DNA from: Roseiarcus sp963770275
GTDB lineage: Bacteria > Pseudomonadota > Alphaproteobacteria > Rhizobiales > Beijerinckiaceae
Direction of reading: 5' to 3'
Length of the DNA stretch: 64,000 nucleotides
NCBI GenBank assembly: GCA_963770275.1
Contig: CAVYPD010000051.1
Coordinates: 1 to 64,000 of the forward strand
Both the position numbers and the translations under genes were made by a program. The notes under the pieces were generated by a model. That model saw nothing but the letters and a program-made list of their open reading frames with translations. It had not been told where the DNA came from and did no database searches. Each line of letters opens with the position of its first letter. Position 1 is the first letter of the stretch. Shown here in pieces: positions 1-8,798 of this stretch.

Positions 1-445
1 AGCATTGTGCTTTCTGTTCTGATTTCAGTCTGTTAGCCTATCCACAAGAGACTTTGCCGGCCCGTATCGCAACGCTGTCGCAACGTTTGTTTTACGACCC
101 TACCAACCCAGTGAAGGCCGCCTTAGCCATTTCCGAAGAGACCGCGCTAGATCACTAGTGGGCCACTTGGCTTCTTGATAGACAGCGTGTTGCCGTCGTG
201 CGCTCGACGTTGCGGATTTATAGCTCATCTCGCGAGGCAGGAAAGTAAACACGAACCAGATCAATGCGCGGCTTCCCGTCGGCTATTCGAATGGTCGCAG
301 GTCCGAGTTCTGCTCAGGGAACCGAAATCACGGCCATGAAGAATTAAACTGGGCACCTCACCAACCATTTGTCCGCTTTTTGCGGATAGGCTTTGGCTGA
401 ATCACGGGTCCCGAGGTCGATGATGTTTTTGTTTTTGCTGGCGGC
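1..445. other. Region with no recognised gene
   Basis: No open frame on either strand resembles a protein family, and there is no tRNA-like fold, clear promoter or terminator. The DNA is less GC-rich than the core genes further in. It precedes a decayed insertion sequence, so it may be the edge of an accessory island. That is inference from position only. Confidence 0.4.
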
Positions 446-1859
446 CTATAGCGAGAGGGGCGGCGTTATGCGGGCAGCATTTCCGGAAGTATGTTGATTG
501 GCCTTAAGCGGGCGAGGCGCCTGAGGTTTTGAGCGGTCGCGGCAAGCAGGAACTCGTCCTTGAGCCCGTTCGGACCCCTTAGCCGCAAGCGCGTCAGGCG
601 CAGAATCCGCTTGAGATGGGCGAATAGCATCTCGACTTTCTTCCGACGGCGACAGGCCTCCACGTATTGCGGAGTGCGGCGTGCGCACGGGCCACGTCGC
701 GAGCGTCTTCGTGCAGATCCCGCGGGATCTTGCGGGCAAGAGCGTTCGGGCAGCACTGGGCTTTGAGTTTGCAGATGTCGCAATCCAATTTGCTGGCGCG
801 ATAGAGCCTTGTGCCCTCGGCTGTGACGCCGCTTCTGGGAATGGCGTAGGTGCGTCGGAATTGGACAAGCTCTTTGCCCGCGGGCAAGTGTAACGGTCGC
901 GTTCGGCGTCGAAGACGAAATCGGCGCGGGAGAACGTGCCATCGGTTCGATTTGATTTGTCGAAGACCGGAATGTGTGGCGCGATCTCCTTGCGTTTGAC
1001 CAGCCAAGCCAGGCTCTCCGCCGAGCCGTAGGCGCTATCGGCGGCTAAGAATGCGGGCTTTATGCCGAAGCGCGTCTCGGTCCGCTCTAGCATTGTCCGC
1101 GCCGCTCCGACCTCGGCCTGTCGGATGGCGCGCGTCGCCTCGACATCGACGATCACACCGTGGTCGGTGTCGATCAGGTAGTTAGTGGCATAGGCGAAGA
1201 AGGCGTGTCCCTTATGTGCGCCTGTCCATTGGGCCGCCGGATCGGATCGCGAGATGAACTTCGGCGTCACAGGCGAGGCGGCTCCGAACGCCGCGTCGTC
1301 GAGCGTGGCAGAGGTACTCCCGCGCGGCGCGGGTCGCGGTTTCCTTGATCTCCTCGGGCTTCCACGTCGCGGCTTGGAACCGAGCGCTGCTTATTGGCGT
1401 CGGCCGCGATCATGCTGGCGTCGACCGCAAAGCCTTCGCCGCCGACCAGGCCCTTCTTCCATGCAGCGCTGCACCACGCTCTCGAACAGCCTGACGCAGC
1501 GATCGCTCTCGCGAAAGCGGCCGTGTCGGTTCTTCGAGAACGTCGAGTGATCCGGGACGTCGCCGTCCAGCCCGAGTCGACAGAACCAGCGATAGGCCAG
1601 ATTGAGGTGGACCTCTTCGCACAGCCGCCGCTCGGAGCGAATGCCGAAGCAGTAGCCGACGATCAGCATCCGGATCATCAGCTCGGGATCGATCGAGGGC
1701 CGACCCATCTCGCTGTAGTACGGCTCCAGATGCGCCCGAGACCTCGGACAGGTCGACGAACCGGTCGATCTTGCGCAGCAGGTGATTGTCCGGGACATGC
1801 CGCTCGAGGCTGAAGCCGTAGAACAGCGCCTCCTGCATCACCCGCCGCTCGCCCATCAT
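446..1859 (-). pseudogene. Decayed IS1182-type transposase
   Basis: DDE transposase of the IS1182/IS5-like superfamily, which would cut and move its own element. The pieces appear in order on the minus strand but in different frames. The N-terminus (about 1859-1740) includes HVPDNHLLRKIDRFVDLSEV. The middle (about 1740-1430) includes MGRPSIDPELMIRMLIVGYC and DVPDHSTFSKNRHG. A DDE-core piece (about 1260-930) includes AADSAYGSAESLAWLV. The C-terminus (about 670-466) includes KVEMLFAHLKRILRLTRLRL. Several frameshifts separate them, so no functional protein is expected. Just upstream of the start, 1921-1934 reads GGAGTTTTTCAACA, the kind of sequence seen at the ends of such elements. The matching distal end was not located. 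Confidence 0.85.
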
Positions 1860-1936
1860 CGGCCGAATCTCCTGCTCCCAGGAGAAGGAATGAATCAGCG
1901 ACCGGCGCCCGCGATCAAGCGGAGTTTTTCAACATC

Positions 1937-1958
1937 GGGTAATGGGCGGGAGCTCTTC
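1937..1958. repeat. Left inverted repeat of the IS110/IS1111 element
   Basis: The 22 bases beginning GGGTAATGGGCGGGAG pair in inverted orientation with 3230-3251 at 18 of 22 positions. A second small hairpin (GCCGAT, 3-nt loop, ATCGGC) lies just inside it at about 1967-1981. Confidence 0.7.
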
Positions 1959-2006
1959 CACATAGGCCGATAGAATCGGCGACGATTCGGAAGAGGAGAC
2001 CGTTCG

Positions 2007-3020
2007 ATGGACTATTTTGCTGGCCTCGATATCTCGATGGACGAGACGCATGTTTGCGTTCTCGACCGCGAAGGCATGGTGGTTCGCGAGAGCAAGGCGG
2101 AGTCGACTGCGCAGGCGGTCGCCAACGAACTGGCCAAAGCGCCGAGTTGTCGTCGCATCGTATTCGAGACGGGGCGAATGGCGCCGATCCTGTTCCACGG
2201 GCTGAGCCAACTCGGTCTGCCCGTGGTCTGCGTCGAGAGCCGGCAGGCCTACCAGGCGCTCAAGTCGCTTGCCACTCACAAGACCGATCGCAATGACGCG
2301 CGAGGGCTGGCGCATTTGGCTCGCACCGGCTTCTTCAAGCCCGTGCATGTGAAGTCGCTTCCGGCGCACGCCGTCCGCTCGTTGATCAGCGCGCGCAAGA
2401 AGCTGGTCGGCCAGCGAGTGACCTTGGAAAATCAGATCCGTGGTCTCGCGGTCGTGTTCGGGGTCCGACTGCCCCGCGCGCTCACCGCCGCCTTCATCGA
2501 CAAGGCTCTTAAAGCAAGCGAGGGGATCGCCGGTCTCTCTGCCGCCATGCGGGGTCTGATTGCGGCGCGGACTGCGGTAATGACGGCGGTCGCCGCGATC
2601 GACGCCGACATGAGGCGCATGACAAGGGCCTCTGCAGCTTGCCGCCGGCTGATGACGATCCCAGGCGTCGGCCAGCTGACCGCGCTCGCCTTTGTGGCCG
2701 CGATCGACGATCCTTCCCGCATCCGCCGATCGCGAGATGTCGGCGCCTATCTGGGCCTGGTTCCAAGGCGGTATCAGTCGGGCGAGGTCGACTACATCGG
2801 CGGCATCTCGAAATGCGGGGACAGGCGGGTGCGGACCCTCCTGTACGAAGCCGCCAATGTCATGCTGACCCGCTACAAGGGCCAGCTCAAACTCAAGGAC
2901 TGGGCCTTCGCGATCGCCAAGCGATCAACGATGCGCAAAGCGCGAGTTGCTCTGGCTCGCCGCCTGGCGATCATCATGCACGCGATGCTGCGAGACGGGA
3001 CAGAGTTCGCGTCGGCCTAA
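2007..3020 (+). CDS. IS110 family transposase (DEDD recombinase)
   Basis: Intact 337-residue transposase. The N-terminal RuvC-like DEDD catalytic domain starts MDYFAGLDISMDETHVCVLD (first Asp in GLDIS) and includes ETGRMAP and HKTDRNDARGLAHLA, the usual second acidic segment. The C-terminal transposase_20 domain contains SACRRLMTIPGVGQLTALAF, GAYLGLVPRRYQSG and GGISKCGDRRVRTLLYEAAN. This domain carries the catalytic Ser in related enzymes. Length is typical (about 320-400). The start at 2007 follows GAAGAGGAGA, a good ribosome-binding site. Members recombine DNA through an RNA-guided mechanism using an RNA from the element's own non-coding end. Nothing suggests inactivation. Confidence 0.95.
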   Translation: MDYFAGLDISMDETHVCVLDREGMVVRESKAESTAQAVANELAKAPSCRRIVFETGRMAPILFHGLSQLGLPVVCVESRQAYQALKSLATHKTDRNDARGLAHLARTGFFKPVHVKSLPAHAVRSLISARKKLVGQRVTLENQIRGLAVVFGVRLPRALTAAFIDKALKASEGIAGLSAAMRGLIAARTAVMTAVAAIDADMRRMTRASAACRRLMTIPGVGQLTALAFVAAIDDPSRIRRSRDVGAYLGLVPRRYQSGEVDYIGGISKCGDRRVRTLLYEAANVMLTRYKGQLKLKDWAFAIAKRSTMRKARVALARRLAIIMHAMLRDGTEFASA

Positions 3021-3229
3021 GCCCACGCGATCCACGAGACAGGAGGCCGAATCCAGCTCCCAAGAGGAGCGACGCCCAGGGAGGGAGCAGACGACGGCGC
3101 GGATTCTGTTGCATGCGGCCAACCCTGGCCGACTGCGGTTTCAACCTAGCCGCCCTGCACCCAGCTTACCCCATCAAGTGCCGAACGAGCACGCAGAGAA
3201 CGCAGGCACCCCAAGGCGTCGACACCGAA
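3021..3229 (+). ncRNA. Candidate bridge/seek RNA region of the IS110/IS1111 element
   Basis: IS110-family elements encode a structured RNA in a non-coding end that pairs with donor and target DNA. In the IS1111 branch it lies downstream of the transposase. Here the only non-coding stretch long enough is the 209 bases between the transposase stop and the right inverted repeat. No fold was computed, so the RNA is inferred from family architecture and spacing alone. Confidence 0.4.
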
Positions 3230-3251
3230 GAAGAGCCTCCGCCCTTGACCC
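3230..3251. repeat. Right inverted repeat of the IS110/IS1111 element
   Basis: The 22 bases beginning GAAGAGCCTCCGCCC match the reverse complement of 1937-1958 at 18 of 22 positions. This marks the probable right end of the insertion sequence. Confidence 0.7.
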
Positions 3252-3341
3252 ATTAGAGAACAGTATCGGCGCATTTAAGACATTTGAGCGACGTCCCGTA
3301 TTCACGTCAAGCGGACCTTGCAAATCGCAATAAGGCATGCC

Positions 3342-3579
3342 TCAGTTAGAAGGAAGCTGACACTCGTTCATCCGGTCTCGCGACTGTCGACGCCCTTGAG
3401 GCGCACAATATGTCCACTCCTTGGCCAACCCCGCCTTGCGGACGCCCTCGAACACGGCCGGAAGATTTGGCGAGTGTTCCTTCATTGGCCGTGATTGCGA
3501 ACTCGGCGTCGAGCTCGAACTCGCCTAGCAGCGCGCCGCTCGCGCCTTCTGCGACCTCAATCCGCAGACTTCTCTTCAT
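3342..3579 (-). pseudogene. Small mobile-element protein, frameshifted
   Basis: Reading minus from ATG at 3579, the protein starts MKRSLRIEVAEGASGALLGE, followed by FELDAEFAITANEGTL. After a shift near 3465 the adjacent frame continues PAVFEGVRKAGLAKEWTYCA to a stop at 3342. The join gives a plausible protein of about 78 residues, beta-rich then helical. I do not recognise a named family. Its setting among phage and recombinase remnants suggests an accessory gene of the same lost element. The original coding function is unknown. Confidence 0.4.
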
Positions 3580-3596
3580 GCCTGCGACCTAAGATT

Positions 3597-3817
3597 GAAC
3601 GTCATGGCTTCCCGCTCGAATATTTCGATGGCTTCGCCGTGTGGCTGTTGGGGCATAACCCCGCCATCCAGATCATCGCGGCGAGCTATGGCCAGGACCT
3701 CGCCGACAAGCTCGCGCGCGATACCCGGTCGCTGTTGGAGGCCGACTGGTATCGGGCGCTCTACCCGACGCGGGTGTCGGCGCGCAGGTGGTCAACGACT
3801 ATACGACGACCGCCAGG
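3597..3817 (+). pseudogene. Phage terminase large subunit fragment
   Basis: Terminase large subunits package phage DNA. This fragment reads AVWLLGHNPAIQIIAASYGQ, then DLADKLARDTRSLLEADWYR and ALYPTRVSA, a segment typical of the ATPase half of terminase_6-like proteins (asY.qdla.k..rd.r.l...wY...fp.tr.s). After one frameshift near 3785 it continues VVNDYTTTAR and stops being terminase-like at about 3817. The Walker A region upstream and the nuclease half downstream are missing. It is a prophage relic of about 70 codons, joined directly to an unrelated recombinase fragment on the other strand. Confidence 0.65.
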
Positions 3818-4267
3818 GAACTGGGCGAAGGACAGCAGCACATTGAGGGTCAACCTTCCCTGCTGGTCGTGGTGTTGAACGACTGGGTCACCGAGACGTC
3901 GTGCTTGTCGAACATCTCGACCAGTTTGGCGAAATCGGCGAGCGAGCGGGTCAGCCGTCGACCTTGTAGACGACGATCACCTCGATCCGTCTCGCCTGGA
4001 CTTCGAACGAGCAAGCTTTGTAGCGCTGGCCGCACCATCGAGCCACCGGAGATAGCCGCCGTCGTCATAACGCTCGCGGACCCGTCGCCAGCCCTCGCGC
4101 GCTTGGCTCTTGATGTAGGCCTCGGCGCGCCTCCTGCGCTGCGCGTCGAGGGAATTGAAAGTCCTGTTCGAGCCCCCGTCGGTCGAGACGCGTGTGTAGA
4201 TGGCGCTACGCAAGCTGCGTCTGATCGTCTGATCCTTCAAAGCGACGCATCCCCAGCCGACGCGCAT
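3818..4267 (-). pseudogene. Serine recombinase (resolvase/invertase) N-terminal fragment
   Basis: The minus-strand protein begins near 4267 and shows the resolvase signature SAIYTRVSTDGG, where the Ser of RVS is the catalytic nucleophile in this family. It continues FNSLDAQR, EGWRRVRERYDDGGY, then, after frameshifts, GGSMVRPALQ, RLTRSLADFAKLVEMFDKHD, VSVTQSFNTTTS and LTLNVLLSFAQF. It ends abruptly at 3818 where the family would continue with the end of the catalytic domain and the long DNA-binding part. It is truncated and multiply shifted, hence inactive. The neighbouring DUF2924 remnant is its usual upstream partner in mobile elements. Confidence 0.75.
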
Positions 4268-4652
4268 TCGCTCTACGGACGGCGGTCCTATTTCTGCTCC
4301 TTCCCCTATCCGCGCCGACGTCTGCTACAGAAGTCCTTCCCTGGCGAAGCCCAAAGAAGCGATGGCCGTTCCACGTGGTCCTGGTCATCGCCTTGGCGAT
4401 CTGGGACAGGCTGCCGAAGATTTGACCCTTCCAGCGAAGCCTTCGTCGAGGATCATGACCCGCTCGAGCCTGCCGTTCATTCGCGCACCAGCAGCGCGCC
4501 GACCTTCAAACGACCCCTTCTCGCGTTCGATGCGTGCGCCGGTCGACAGGAGCGCCGACGCCATCCTCTTCCCCAGAGCGAAGGATCCTTCCGATCGATT
4601 TGTCGAGATCGCCGAACGCGTCGGACTGAAGCCGGTAGGCTAGCACTTTCAT
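4206..4652 (-). pseudogene. DUF2924 protein remnant
   Basis: The minus strand from 4652 reads MKVLAYRLQSDAFGDLDKSI followed by GRILR. After a frameshift it continues NGRLERVMILDEGFAWKGQI, FGSLSQIAKAMTRTTWNGHR and FFGLRQG. This is the core of DUF2924 proteins, small proteins of unknown function encoded next to large serine recombinases in prophages and integrative elements. The N-terminal third is missing at the 4652 edge, which probably marks the boundary of the lost element against the liv-type operon. It is expected to be non-functional. Confidence 0.65.
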
Positions 4653-4948
4653 CAGTAGCCGGCGTGAAAAAGTTCCGCTTGGAGACCTGTGGCGGTCAGA
4701 GGAAGGCGCGAGGCCGGGCGGGACTTCTCGTCAAGCACCCATCCTGGGGTGACCGGCCGCTTTCAAGGGCGCCGACGCCACAGATTGTACGGTTCGAGCC
4801 ATCTCTGCGCTCGATCCCGCCGCCCGACCGCTGACTGGGCCTAAGCCCAAGATCTCTCTTTCGTTTCGGCAGCCGGAAGGCTAGCGTCGGCGACATACGA
4901 CAGATCGCAGGTCGGCCAACACAGAGCCGAGCGGGAGGAGAAGGGTTG
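4653..4948. other. Intergenic region before the ABC importer
   Basis: No coding family was recognised. It presumably holds the promoter of the operon starting at 4949, but no convincing -35/-10 pair could be picked. The last bases before the ATG (GCGGGAGGAGAAGGGTTG) contain a strong purine-rich ribosome-binding site. Confidence 0.4.
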
Positions 4949-6123
4949 ATGGCGAGACTGTCGATGTTCGGGGCCGCGTTGGCCGCGCTGCTGTTCGCGG
5001 CGTCCGGCGCGCGCGGACGACAATACCGTGACCAGTCGGCATGATACTGCCGATGACCGGCCAGCAGGCGTCGACCGGCAAGCAGGAGCGCGCCGGCGCT
5101 GAGCTTTACATGCAGCAGCACGGCGACACGGTCGCCGGCAAGAAGATCGTCCTCGAGGTCAAGGACGACACCGGCGCGGCCGACGTCACCAAGCGCCTGG
5201 CGGAGGAGCTGATCGGCAACGATCACGCCAAGGTGCTGATGGGCTTCGGGCTCACGCCGCTCGCGCTGGCTACGGCGCCGGTGGCCACGGAGGCGAAGGT
5301 TCCCGAGATCGTCACCGCCGCCGCGACCGCGATGATCACCGAGAAGTCGCCCTATATCGTCCGCACCTCGTTCACGCTTCCCCAGGCCTCGGCGCCGATG
5401 GCCGAATGGGCGGCCAAGAACGGGATCAAGAAGGTCGTCACCATCGTCGCCGACTACGGACCCGGAATCGACGCTGAGAAATGGTTCTCCGAAACGTTCG
5501 AGAAGAACGGCGGAACGGTCGCGGAAAAAATCCGCGTGCCGCTCAAGAACCCGGACTTTGCGCCCTTCCTGCAACGGGTGAAGGACGACGCGCCCGACGC
5601 GGTGTTTGTGTTCGTGCCGTCCGGTCAGGGCGCGATCTTCATGAAGGAGTTCGTCGAGCGCGGCCTCGACAAGTCGGGGATCAAGCTGATCGGCACCGGC
5701 GACGTGACCGACGACGACCTTCTCGCCGACATCGGCGATCCGGCGCTCGGCGCGGTGACGACGCATCATTATTCGGCGGCGCACGATTCGCCGGAGAACA
5801 AAGCGTTCGTCGAGGCGTTCGAGAAGGCCAACAACGGCATGCGGCCGAATTTCATGGCGGTCGGCGCCTATGACGGCATGGCGCTCATCTATAAGGCGCT
5901 GGAGAAGACCAAGGGCGACGCCAGCGGCGACGCGCTGTTGGCGGCGATGAAAGGCATGAGCTGGATGAGCCCGCGCGGGCCGGTGTCGATCGATCCGGAA
6001 ACGCGCGACATCGTGCAGAACATCTATGTCCGCAAGGTCGAGAAGAAGGACGGCGCGCTTTACAATGTCGAGTTCGCGACCATCCCCAACGTGAAGGACC
6101 CGTACAAGGCCGCCAAGCATTGA
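4949..6123 (+). CDS. Branched-chain amino acid-type ABC transporter substrate-binding protein (N-terminal frameshifts)
   Basis: Periplasmic type-1 binding protein (Peripla_BP_6) that captures the ligand for the permeases encoded next. ATG at 4949, after GGAGGAGAAGG, gives a signal peptide (hydrophobic run FGAALAALLFAASG). Two closely spaced frame changes at about 5012 and 5035 then separate it from the mature part, whose first family residues (ADDNTV) lie in a third frame. From 5041 the frame is clean to 6123: MILPMTGQQASTGKQERAGA, KDDTGAADVTKRLAEELI, and a long conserved body ending DPYKAAKH. Length is about 390 residues, as usual. The ligand could be an amino acid, amide, urea or aromatic acid; the sequence does not say. 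Confidence 0.85.
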
Positions 6124-6165
6124 ACGTCGGGAGCGCCGCGAGACGATGAGCGGCTGAGGCCCCCG

Positions 6166-7029
6166 ATGCTGACCATCCTGCTCGATGGCTTGGCCTATGG
6201 CATGCTGCTGTTCGTGCTGGCGAGCGGGCTGTCGGTGACGCTGGGGTTGATGAACTTCATCAACCTCGCCCACGGCGCCTTCGCAATGATCGGCGGCTAC
6301 GTGACGGCGCTGCTCATGAATCGCGCCGGCGTTCCATTTCTCGCCACCCTGCCGGCGGCGTTCGTCATTCCGGCAATTCTCGGCGTCGTGCTCGAGCGCA
6401 CGCTTTATCGGCGGCTTTACGGCGCAAGCCCGCTCGATCAGGTGCTGTTCACGATCGGCCTTGTGCTGATGGCGATGCCGATCGCCGCCTATCTCATCGG
6501 CGACGAGCCGCAACAGGTTCATTTGCCGACCTGGCTCAGCGGCCGTATCGAGCTCGACGGCGTCGGCATCGGCGTCTATCGGCTGTTCATCATCGTCGTA
6601 TGCGGCGCGATCGCCGCGGCGCTGCAAATGTTCCTGATCAAGACCCGCTTCGGCGCGCAGCTCAGGGCGGCGGTCGACGACCCGCGCGTCGCTCAGGGTC
6701 TGGGGATCAATGTCGAGCGCATCTTCGCCGTCGCCTTCGCGGTCGGCAGCGGGCTTGCCGGCCTGGGCGGAGCGCTTGCCGCCGATGTCGTCGGCGGCAT
6801 CGATCCTTCGTTTCCGGTGAAATTCCTGGTGACTTTCCTCATCGTCGTCACCATCGGCGGCTCGAACGGGATCATGGGCGCCCTGATCGGCTCGCTCCTG
6901 CTCGGCGTGCTGGATGTTGCGGGAAAATATTACGCGCCCTCGATCGGCGCCTTCATCATCTACGGCGTGATGGTCGTCACCCTCATCGTGCGTCCGCAAG
7001 GACTGTTTGCGCGCGGCGACGCGCGATGA
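6166..7029 (+). CDS. livH: ABC transporter permease, LivH type
   Basis: Inner-membrane permease of the branched-chain amino acid (HAAT) importer family, 287 residues with about eight hydrophobic segments. Family marks are VTLGLMNFINLAHGAFAMIG near the N-terminus, GLGINVERIFAVAFAVGSGL at about residues 180-200 and VTIGGSNGIMGALIGSLLLG near 225-245. It starts 42 bases after the binding protein and ends in an ATGA overlap with livM, so translation is probably coupled. The reading frame is intact. Substrate is set by the binding protein and is unknown. Confidence 0.9.
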   Translation: MLTILLDGLAYGMLLFVLASGLSVTLGLMNFINLAHGAFAMIGGYVTALLMNRAGVPFLATLPAAFVIPAILGVVLERTLYRRLYGASPLDQVLFTIGLVLMAMPIAAYLIGDEPQQVHLPTWLSGRIELDGVGIGVYRLFIIVVCGAIAAALQMFLIKTRFGAQLRAAVDDPRVAQGLGINVERIFAVAFAVGSGLAGLGGALAADVVGGIDPSFPVKFLVTFLIVVTIGGSNGIMGALIGSLLLGVLDVAGKYYAPSIGAFIIYGVMVVTLIVRPQGLFARGDAR

Positions 7030-8045
7030 GCGTCCCCGCCGCAACCGCAACGATGGACCGCCTCGCCGCGCATTTGCATCGGCGCGCGCGTTGGCGATGG
7101 CCGGAAATCGTCTTCTGGCTTGGGATGCTGGCCGTGATCTTCGCTTTGCCGTCGCGCGCGGCGATCATCAACGAAGCGCTCATCGCCGGCCTGTTTGCTT
7201 TGTCGCTCGACCTCATTCTCGGATTGACCGGAATCGTTTCGCTTGGACACGCGGCGTTCCTTGGCCTTGGCGCCTACGCGGCGGCTATTCTCGCAAGCAA
7301 CGGCTTCGCCGACCCCTTCCTCGGGCTCGCCTTCGGCGCGGGCGTCGCCGCCCTCGTCGGCCTCGTCACCGCGCCGCTCTTGCTTCGAGGCGGCGACTTG
7401 ACGCGGCTCATGGTGACGCTTGGCGTCTCGCTCATGCTGGGGGAACTCGCCAACCGCAACGGCTGGCTCACCGGCGGCGCGGACGGGCTCAATTTCTCGA
7501 TGGCGCCGGTGCTCGGACTGTTCCCGATCGGCTTCACCGGGCAGCGCAATGCGGCGCTCTACAGCTTCGCGGTCCTGTTCATTTTGTTCGCGATCGCGCG
7601 CCGCCTTGCGCACTCGCCGTTCGGACTGGCGCTGGCCGCGACCCGCGAAAATCGCCTGCGCGCAGGCGCGCTTGGCGTCGACACCAGCCGACGCATCGTC
7701 GCGATTTATACGGTTGCGGCGGCCTACGCGGGCGCGGCGGGCGCGCTGCTGGCGCAGACGACGCAGATCGTGTCGCTCGACCTGTTCGACTTCCATCGAT
7801 CGGCCGACGTCATGCTGATGCTGATTATCGGCGGCGCGGGATATCTCTACGGAGGACTCATCGGCGCGGCGGCGTTCATCGTGCTGAGGGACGTGATTTC
7901 CGCAGCGACGCCCGAATACTGGGAATTCTGGATTGGGCTCGCTTTGGTCATACTGGTGCTGGCCGGCCGCGAGCGAATTGCAGCGGCGCCCCGGCGACTC
8001 ATCGCCCTCGTCGCGCCGCGCGTAACGCGTCGGGGCGTGGCGTGA
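7026..8045 (+). CDS. livM: ABC transporter permease, LivM type
   Basis: Second inner-membrane permease of the HAAT importer, 339 residues, starting ATGAGC where livH stops (ATGA overlap). The N-terminus has the family segment ALSLDLILGLTGIVSLGHAA followed by FLGLGAYAAAIL. The C-terminal half carries VDTSRRIVAIYTVAAAYAGA and MLIIGGAGYLYGGLIGAAAF. About nine or ten hydrophobic spans are visible and the frame is intact. It pairs with livH to form the channel energised by livG and livF. Confidence 0.9.
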   Translation: MSVPAATATMDRLAAHLHRRARWRWPEIVFWLGMLAVIFALPSRAAIINEALIAGLFALSLDLILGLTGIVSLGHAAFLGLGAYAAAILASNGFADPFLGLAFGAGVAALVGLVTAPLLLRGGDLTRLMVTLGVSLMLGELANRNGWLTGGADGLNFSMAPVLGLFPIGFTGQRNAALYSFAVLFILFAIARRLAHSPFGLALAATRENRLRAGALGVDTSRRIVAIYTVAAAYAGAAGALLAQTTQIVSLDLFDFHRSADVMLMLIIGGAGYLYGGLIGAAAFIVLRDVISAATPEYWEFWIGLALVILVLAGRERIAAAPRRLIALVAPRVTRRGVA

Positions 8046-8798
8046 GCGCTCCGGCGCTGGAGGCGCGCGGCCTCATGCGCCGTTTCGGCGCGCTGGTCGC
8101 GACCGACGATGTGTCGTTCGCGGTTCAGCCCGGCGCCAGGCAAGCGCTGATCGGACCGAACGGCGCCGGCAAGACGACGCTGATCAATCTCCTCACCGGG
8201 GTTCTCAAGCCGACCGCCGGCCAGGTCTGTGCTGCAGGGGCGCGACGTCACGCATCTCGCGTCAAGCGCGCGGGTCAGGATGGGGCTATCGCGCACGTTC
8301 CAGATCAATCAGCTCTTTCCCGATCTGACGCCCGCCGAATCGCTTGCGCTCGCGATCTCGGAGCGCAACGGCTCCGGCGCCGATTTCTGGCGGGTTGCAG
8401 GCGGCCGGCCGGAAATTGTCGCTGAAATCGAAAGCCTGCTCACGCGCTTCGGCCTCGAATCCGACTTCGACCGGCCGACTAGGAAGCTCCCATACGGCAA
8501 GCAGCGGCTCCTGGAGATCGCGCTCGCGTTGGCTACACGCCCGCAAGTGCTGCTGCTCGACGAACCCGCCGCCGGCGTGCCGGAGGAGGAGCGGCAGGAC
8601 ATCCTCGCCGCCCTCGCCGCTCTGCCATCGGATGTCGCGATCCTCTTGATCGAGCACGACATGGATCTTGTGTTCAATTTCGCCGAGCGCATTTCGGTGC
8701 TGGTTGCGGGGAAGCTCTTGATCGAGGGCGAGCCAGAGGCGATCGCCGCCGATGAGCGCGTGCGCGCCGTCTATCTCGGCGAGGACGCGCATGGGTGA
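8042..8798 (+). CDS. livG: ABC transporter ATP-binding protein, LivG type (frameshift near 8226)
   Basis: Cytoplasmic ATPase of the HAAT importer. The GTG start at 8042 overlaps the livM stop. Walker A is GPNGAGKTTLINLLTG. The frame breaks at about 8226, where GTCTGTGCTGCAG replaces an expected GTCCTGCTGCAG-like stretch, and resumes as LQGRDVTHLASSARVRMGLS. It continues through RTFQINQLFPDLTPAESL, KLPYGKQRLLEIALAL (signature region), LLLDEPAAGVPEEE (Walker B) and LLIEHDMDLVF (H-loop). About 251 residues once joined, the usual size. The stop overlaps the livF start. Confidence 0.85.

Larger units (their letters stand above)
1937..3251 (+). mobile_element. IS110/IS1111-type insertion sequence, apparently complete
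   Basis: The element contains one intact transposase and is bounded by inverted repeats at 1937-1958 and 3230-3251 that match at 18 of 22 positions. Imperfect subterminal repeats of this sort are known for the IS1111 branch of IS110 elements; classical IS110 elements lack them. Total size is about 1.3 kb. Only about 50 bases lie between the left repeat and the start codon, but about 210 lie between the stop codon and the right repeat. The left end abuts the terminal sequence of the decayed IS1182 copy, so this element may have inserted into an IS end. Exact outer boundaries and target duplication could not be fixed. Confidence 0.75.

Noticed and set aside
2007..3020. IS110 transposase as part of a larger defence or CRISPR-like system
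   Set aside because: The inverted repeats enclose only the transposase and one non-coding end; no accessory genes belong to it.
4785..4815. GGTTCGAGCC, resembling a tRNA T-arm
   Set aside because: The flanking bases cannot form a T stem, and no acceptor stem or anticodon arm is present.
3788..4834. A 348-codon plus-strand open frame across the phage remnants
   Set aside because: No family-like segments beyond the first few terminase residues. The minus strand shows recombinase and DUF2924 motifs.
4696..7050. A 784-codon minus-strand open frame opposite the liv-type genes
   Set aside because: Arg/Asp/His-rich shadow of the high-GC plus-strand genes. The plus strand carries clear transporter motifs throughout.
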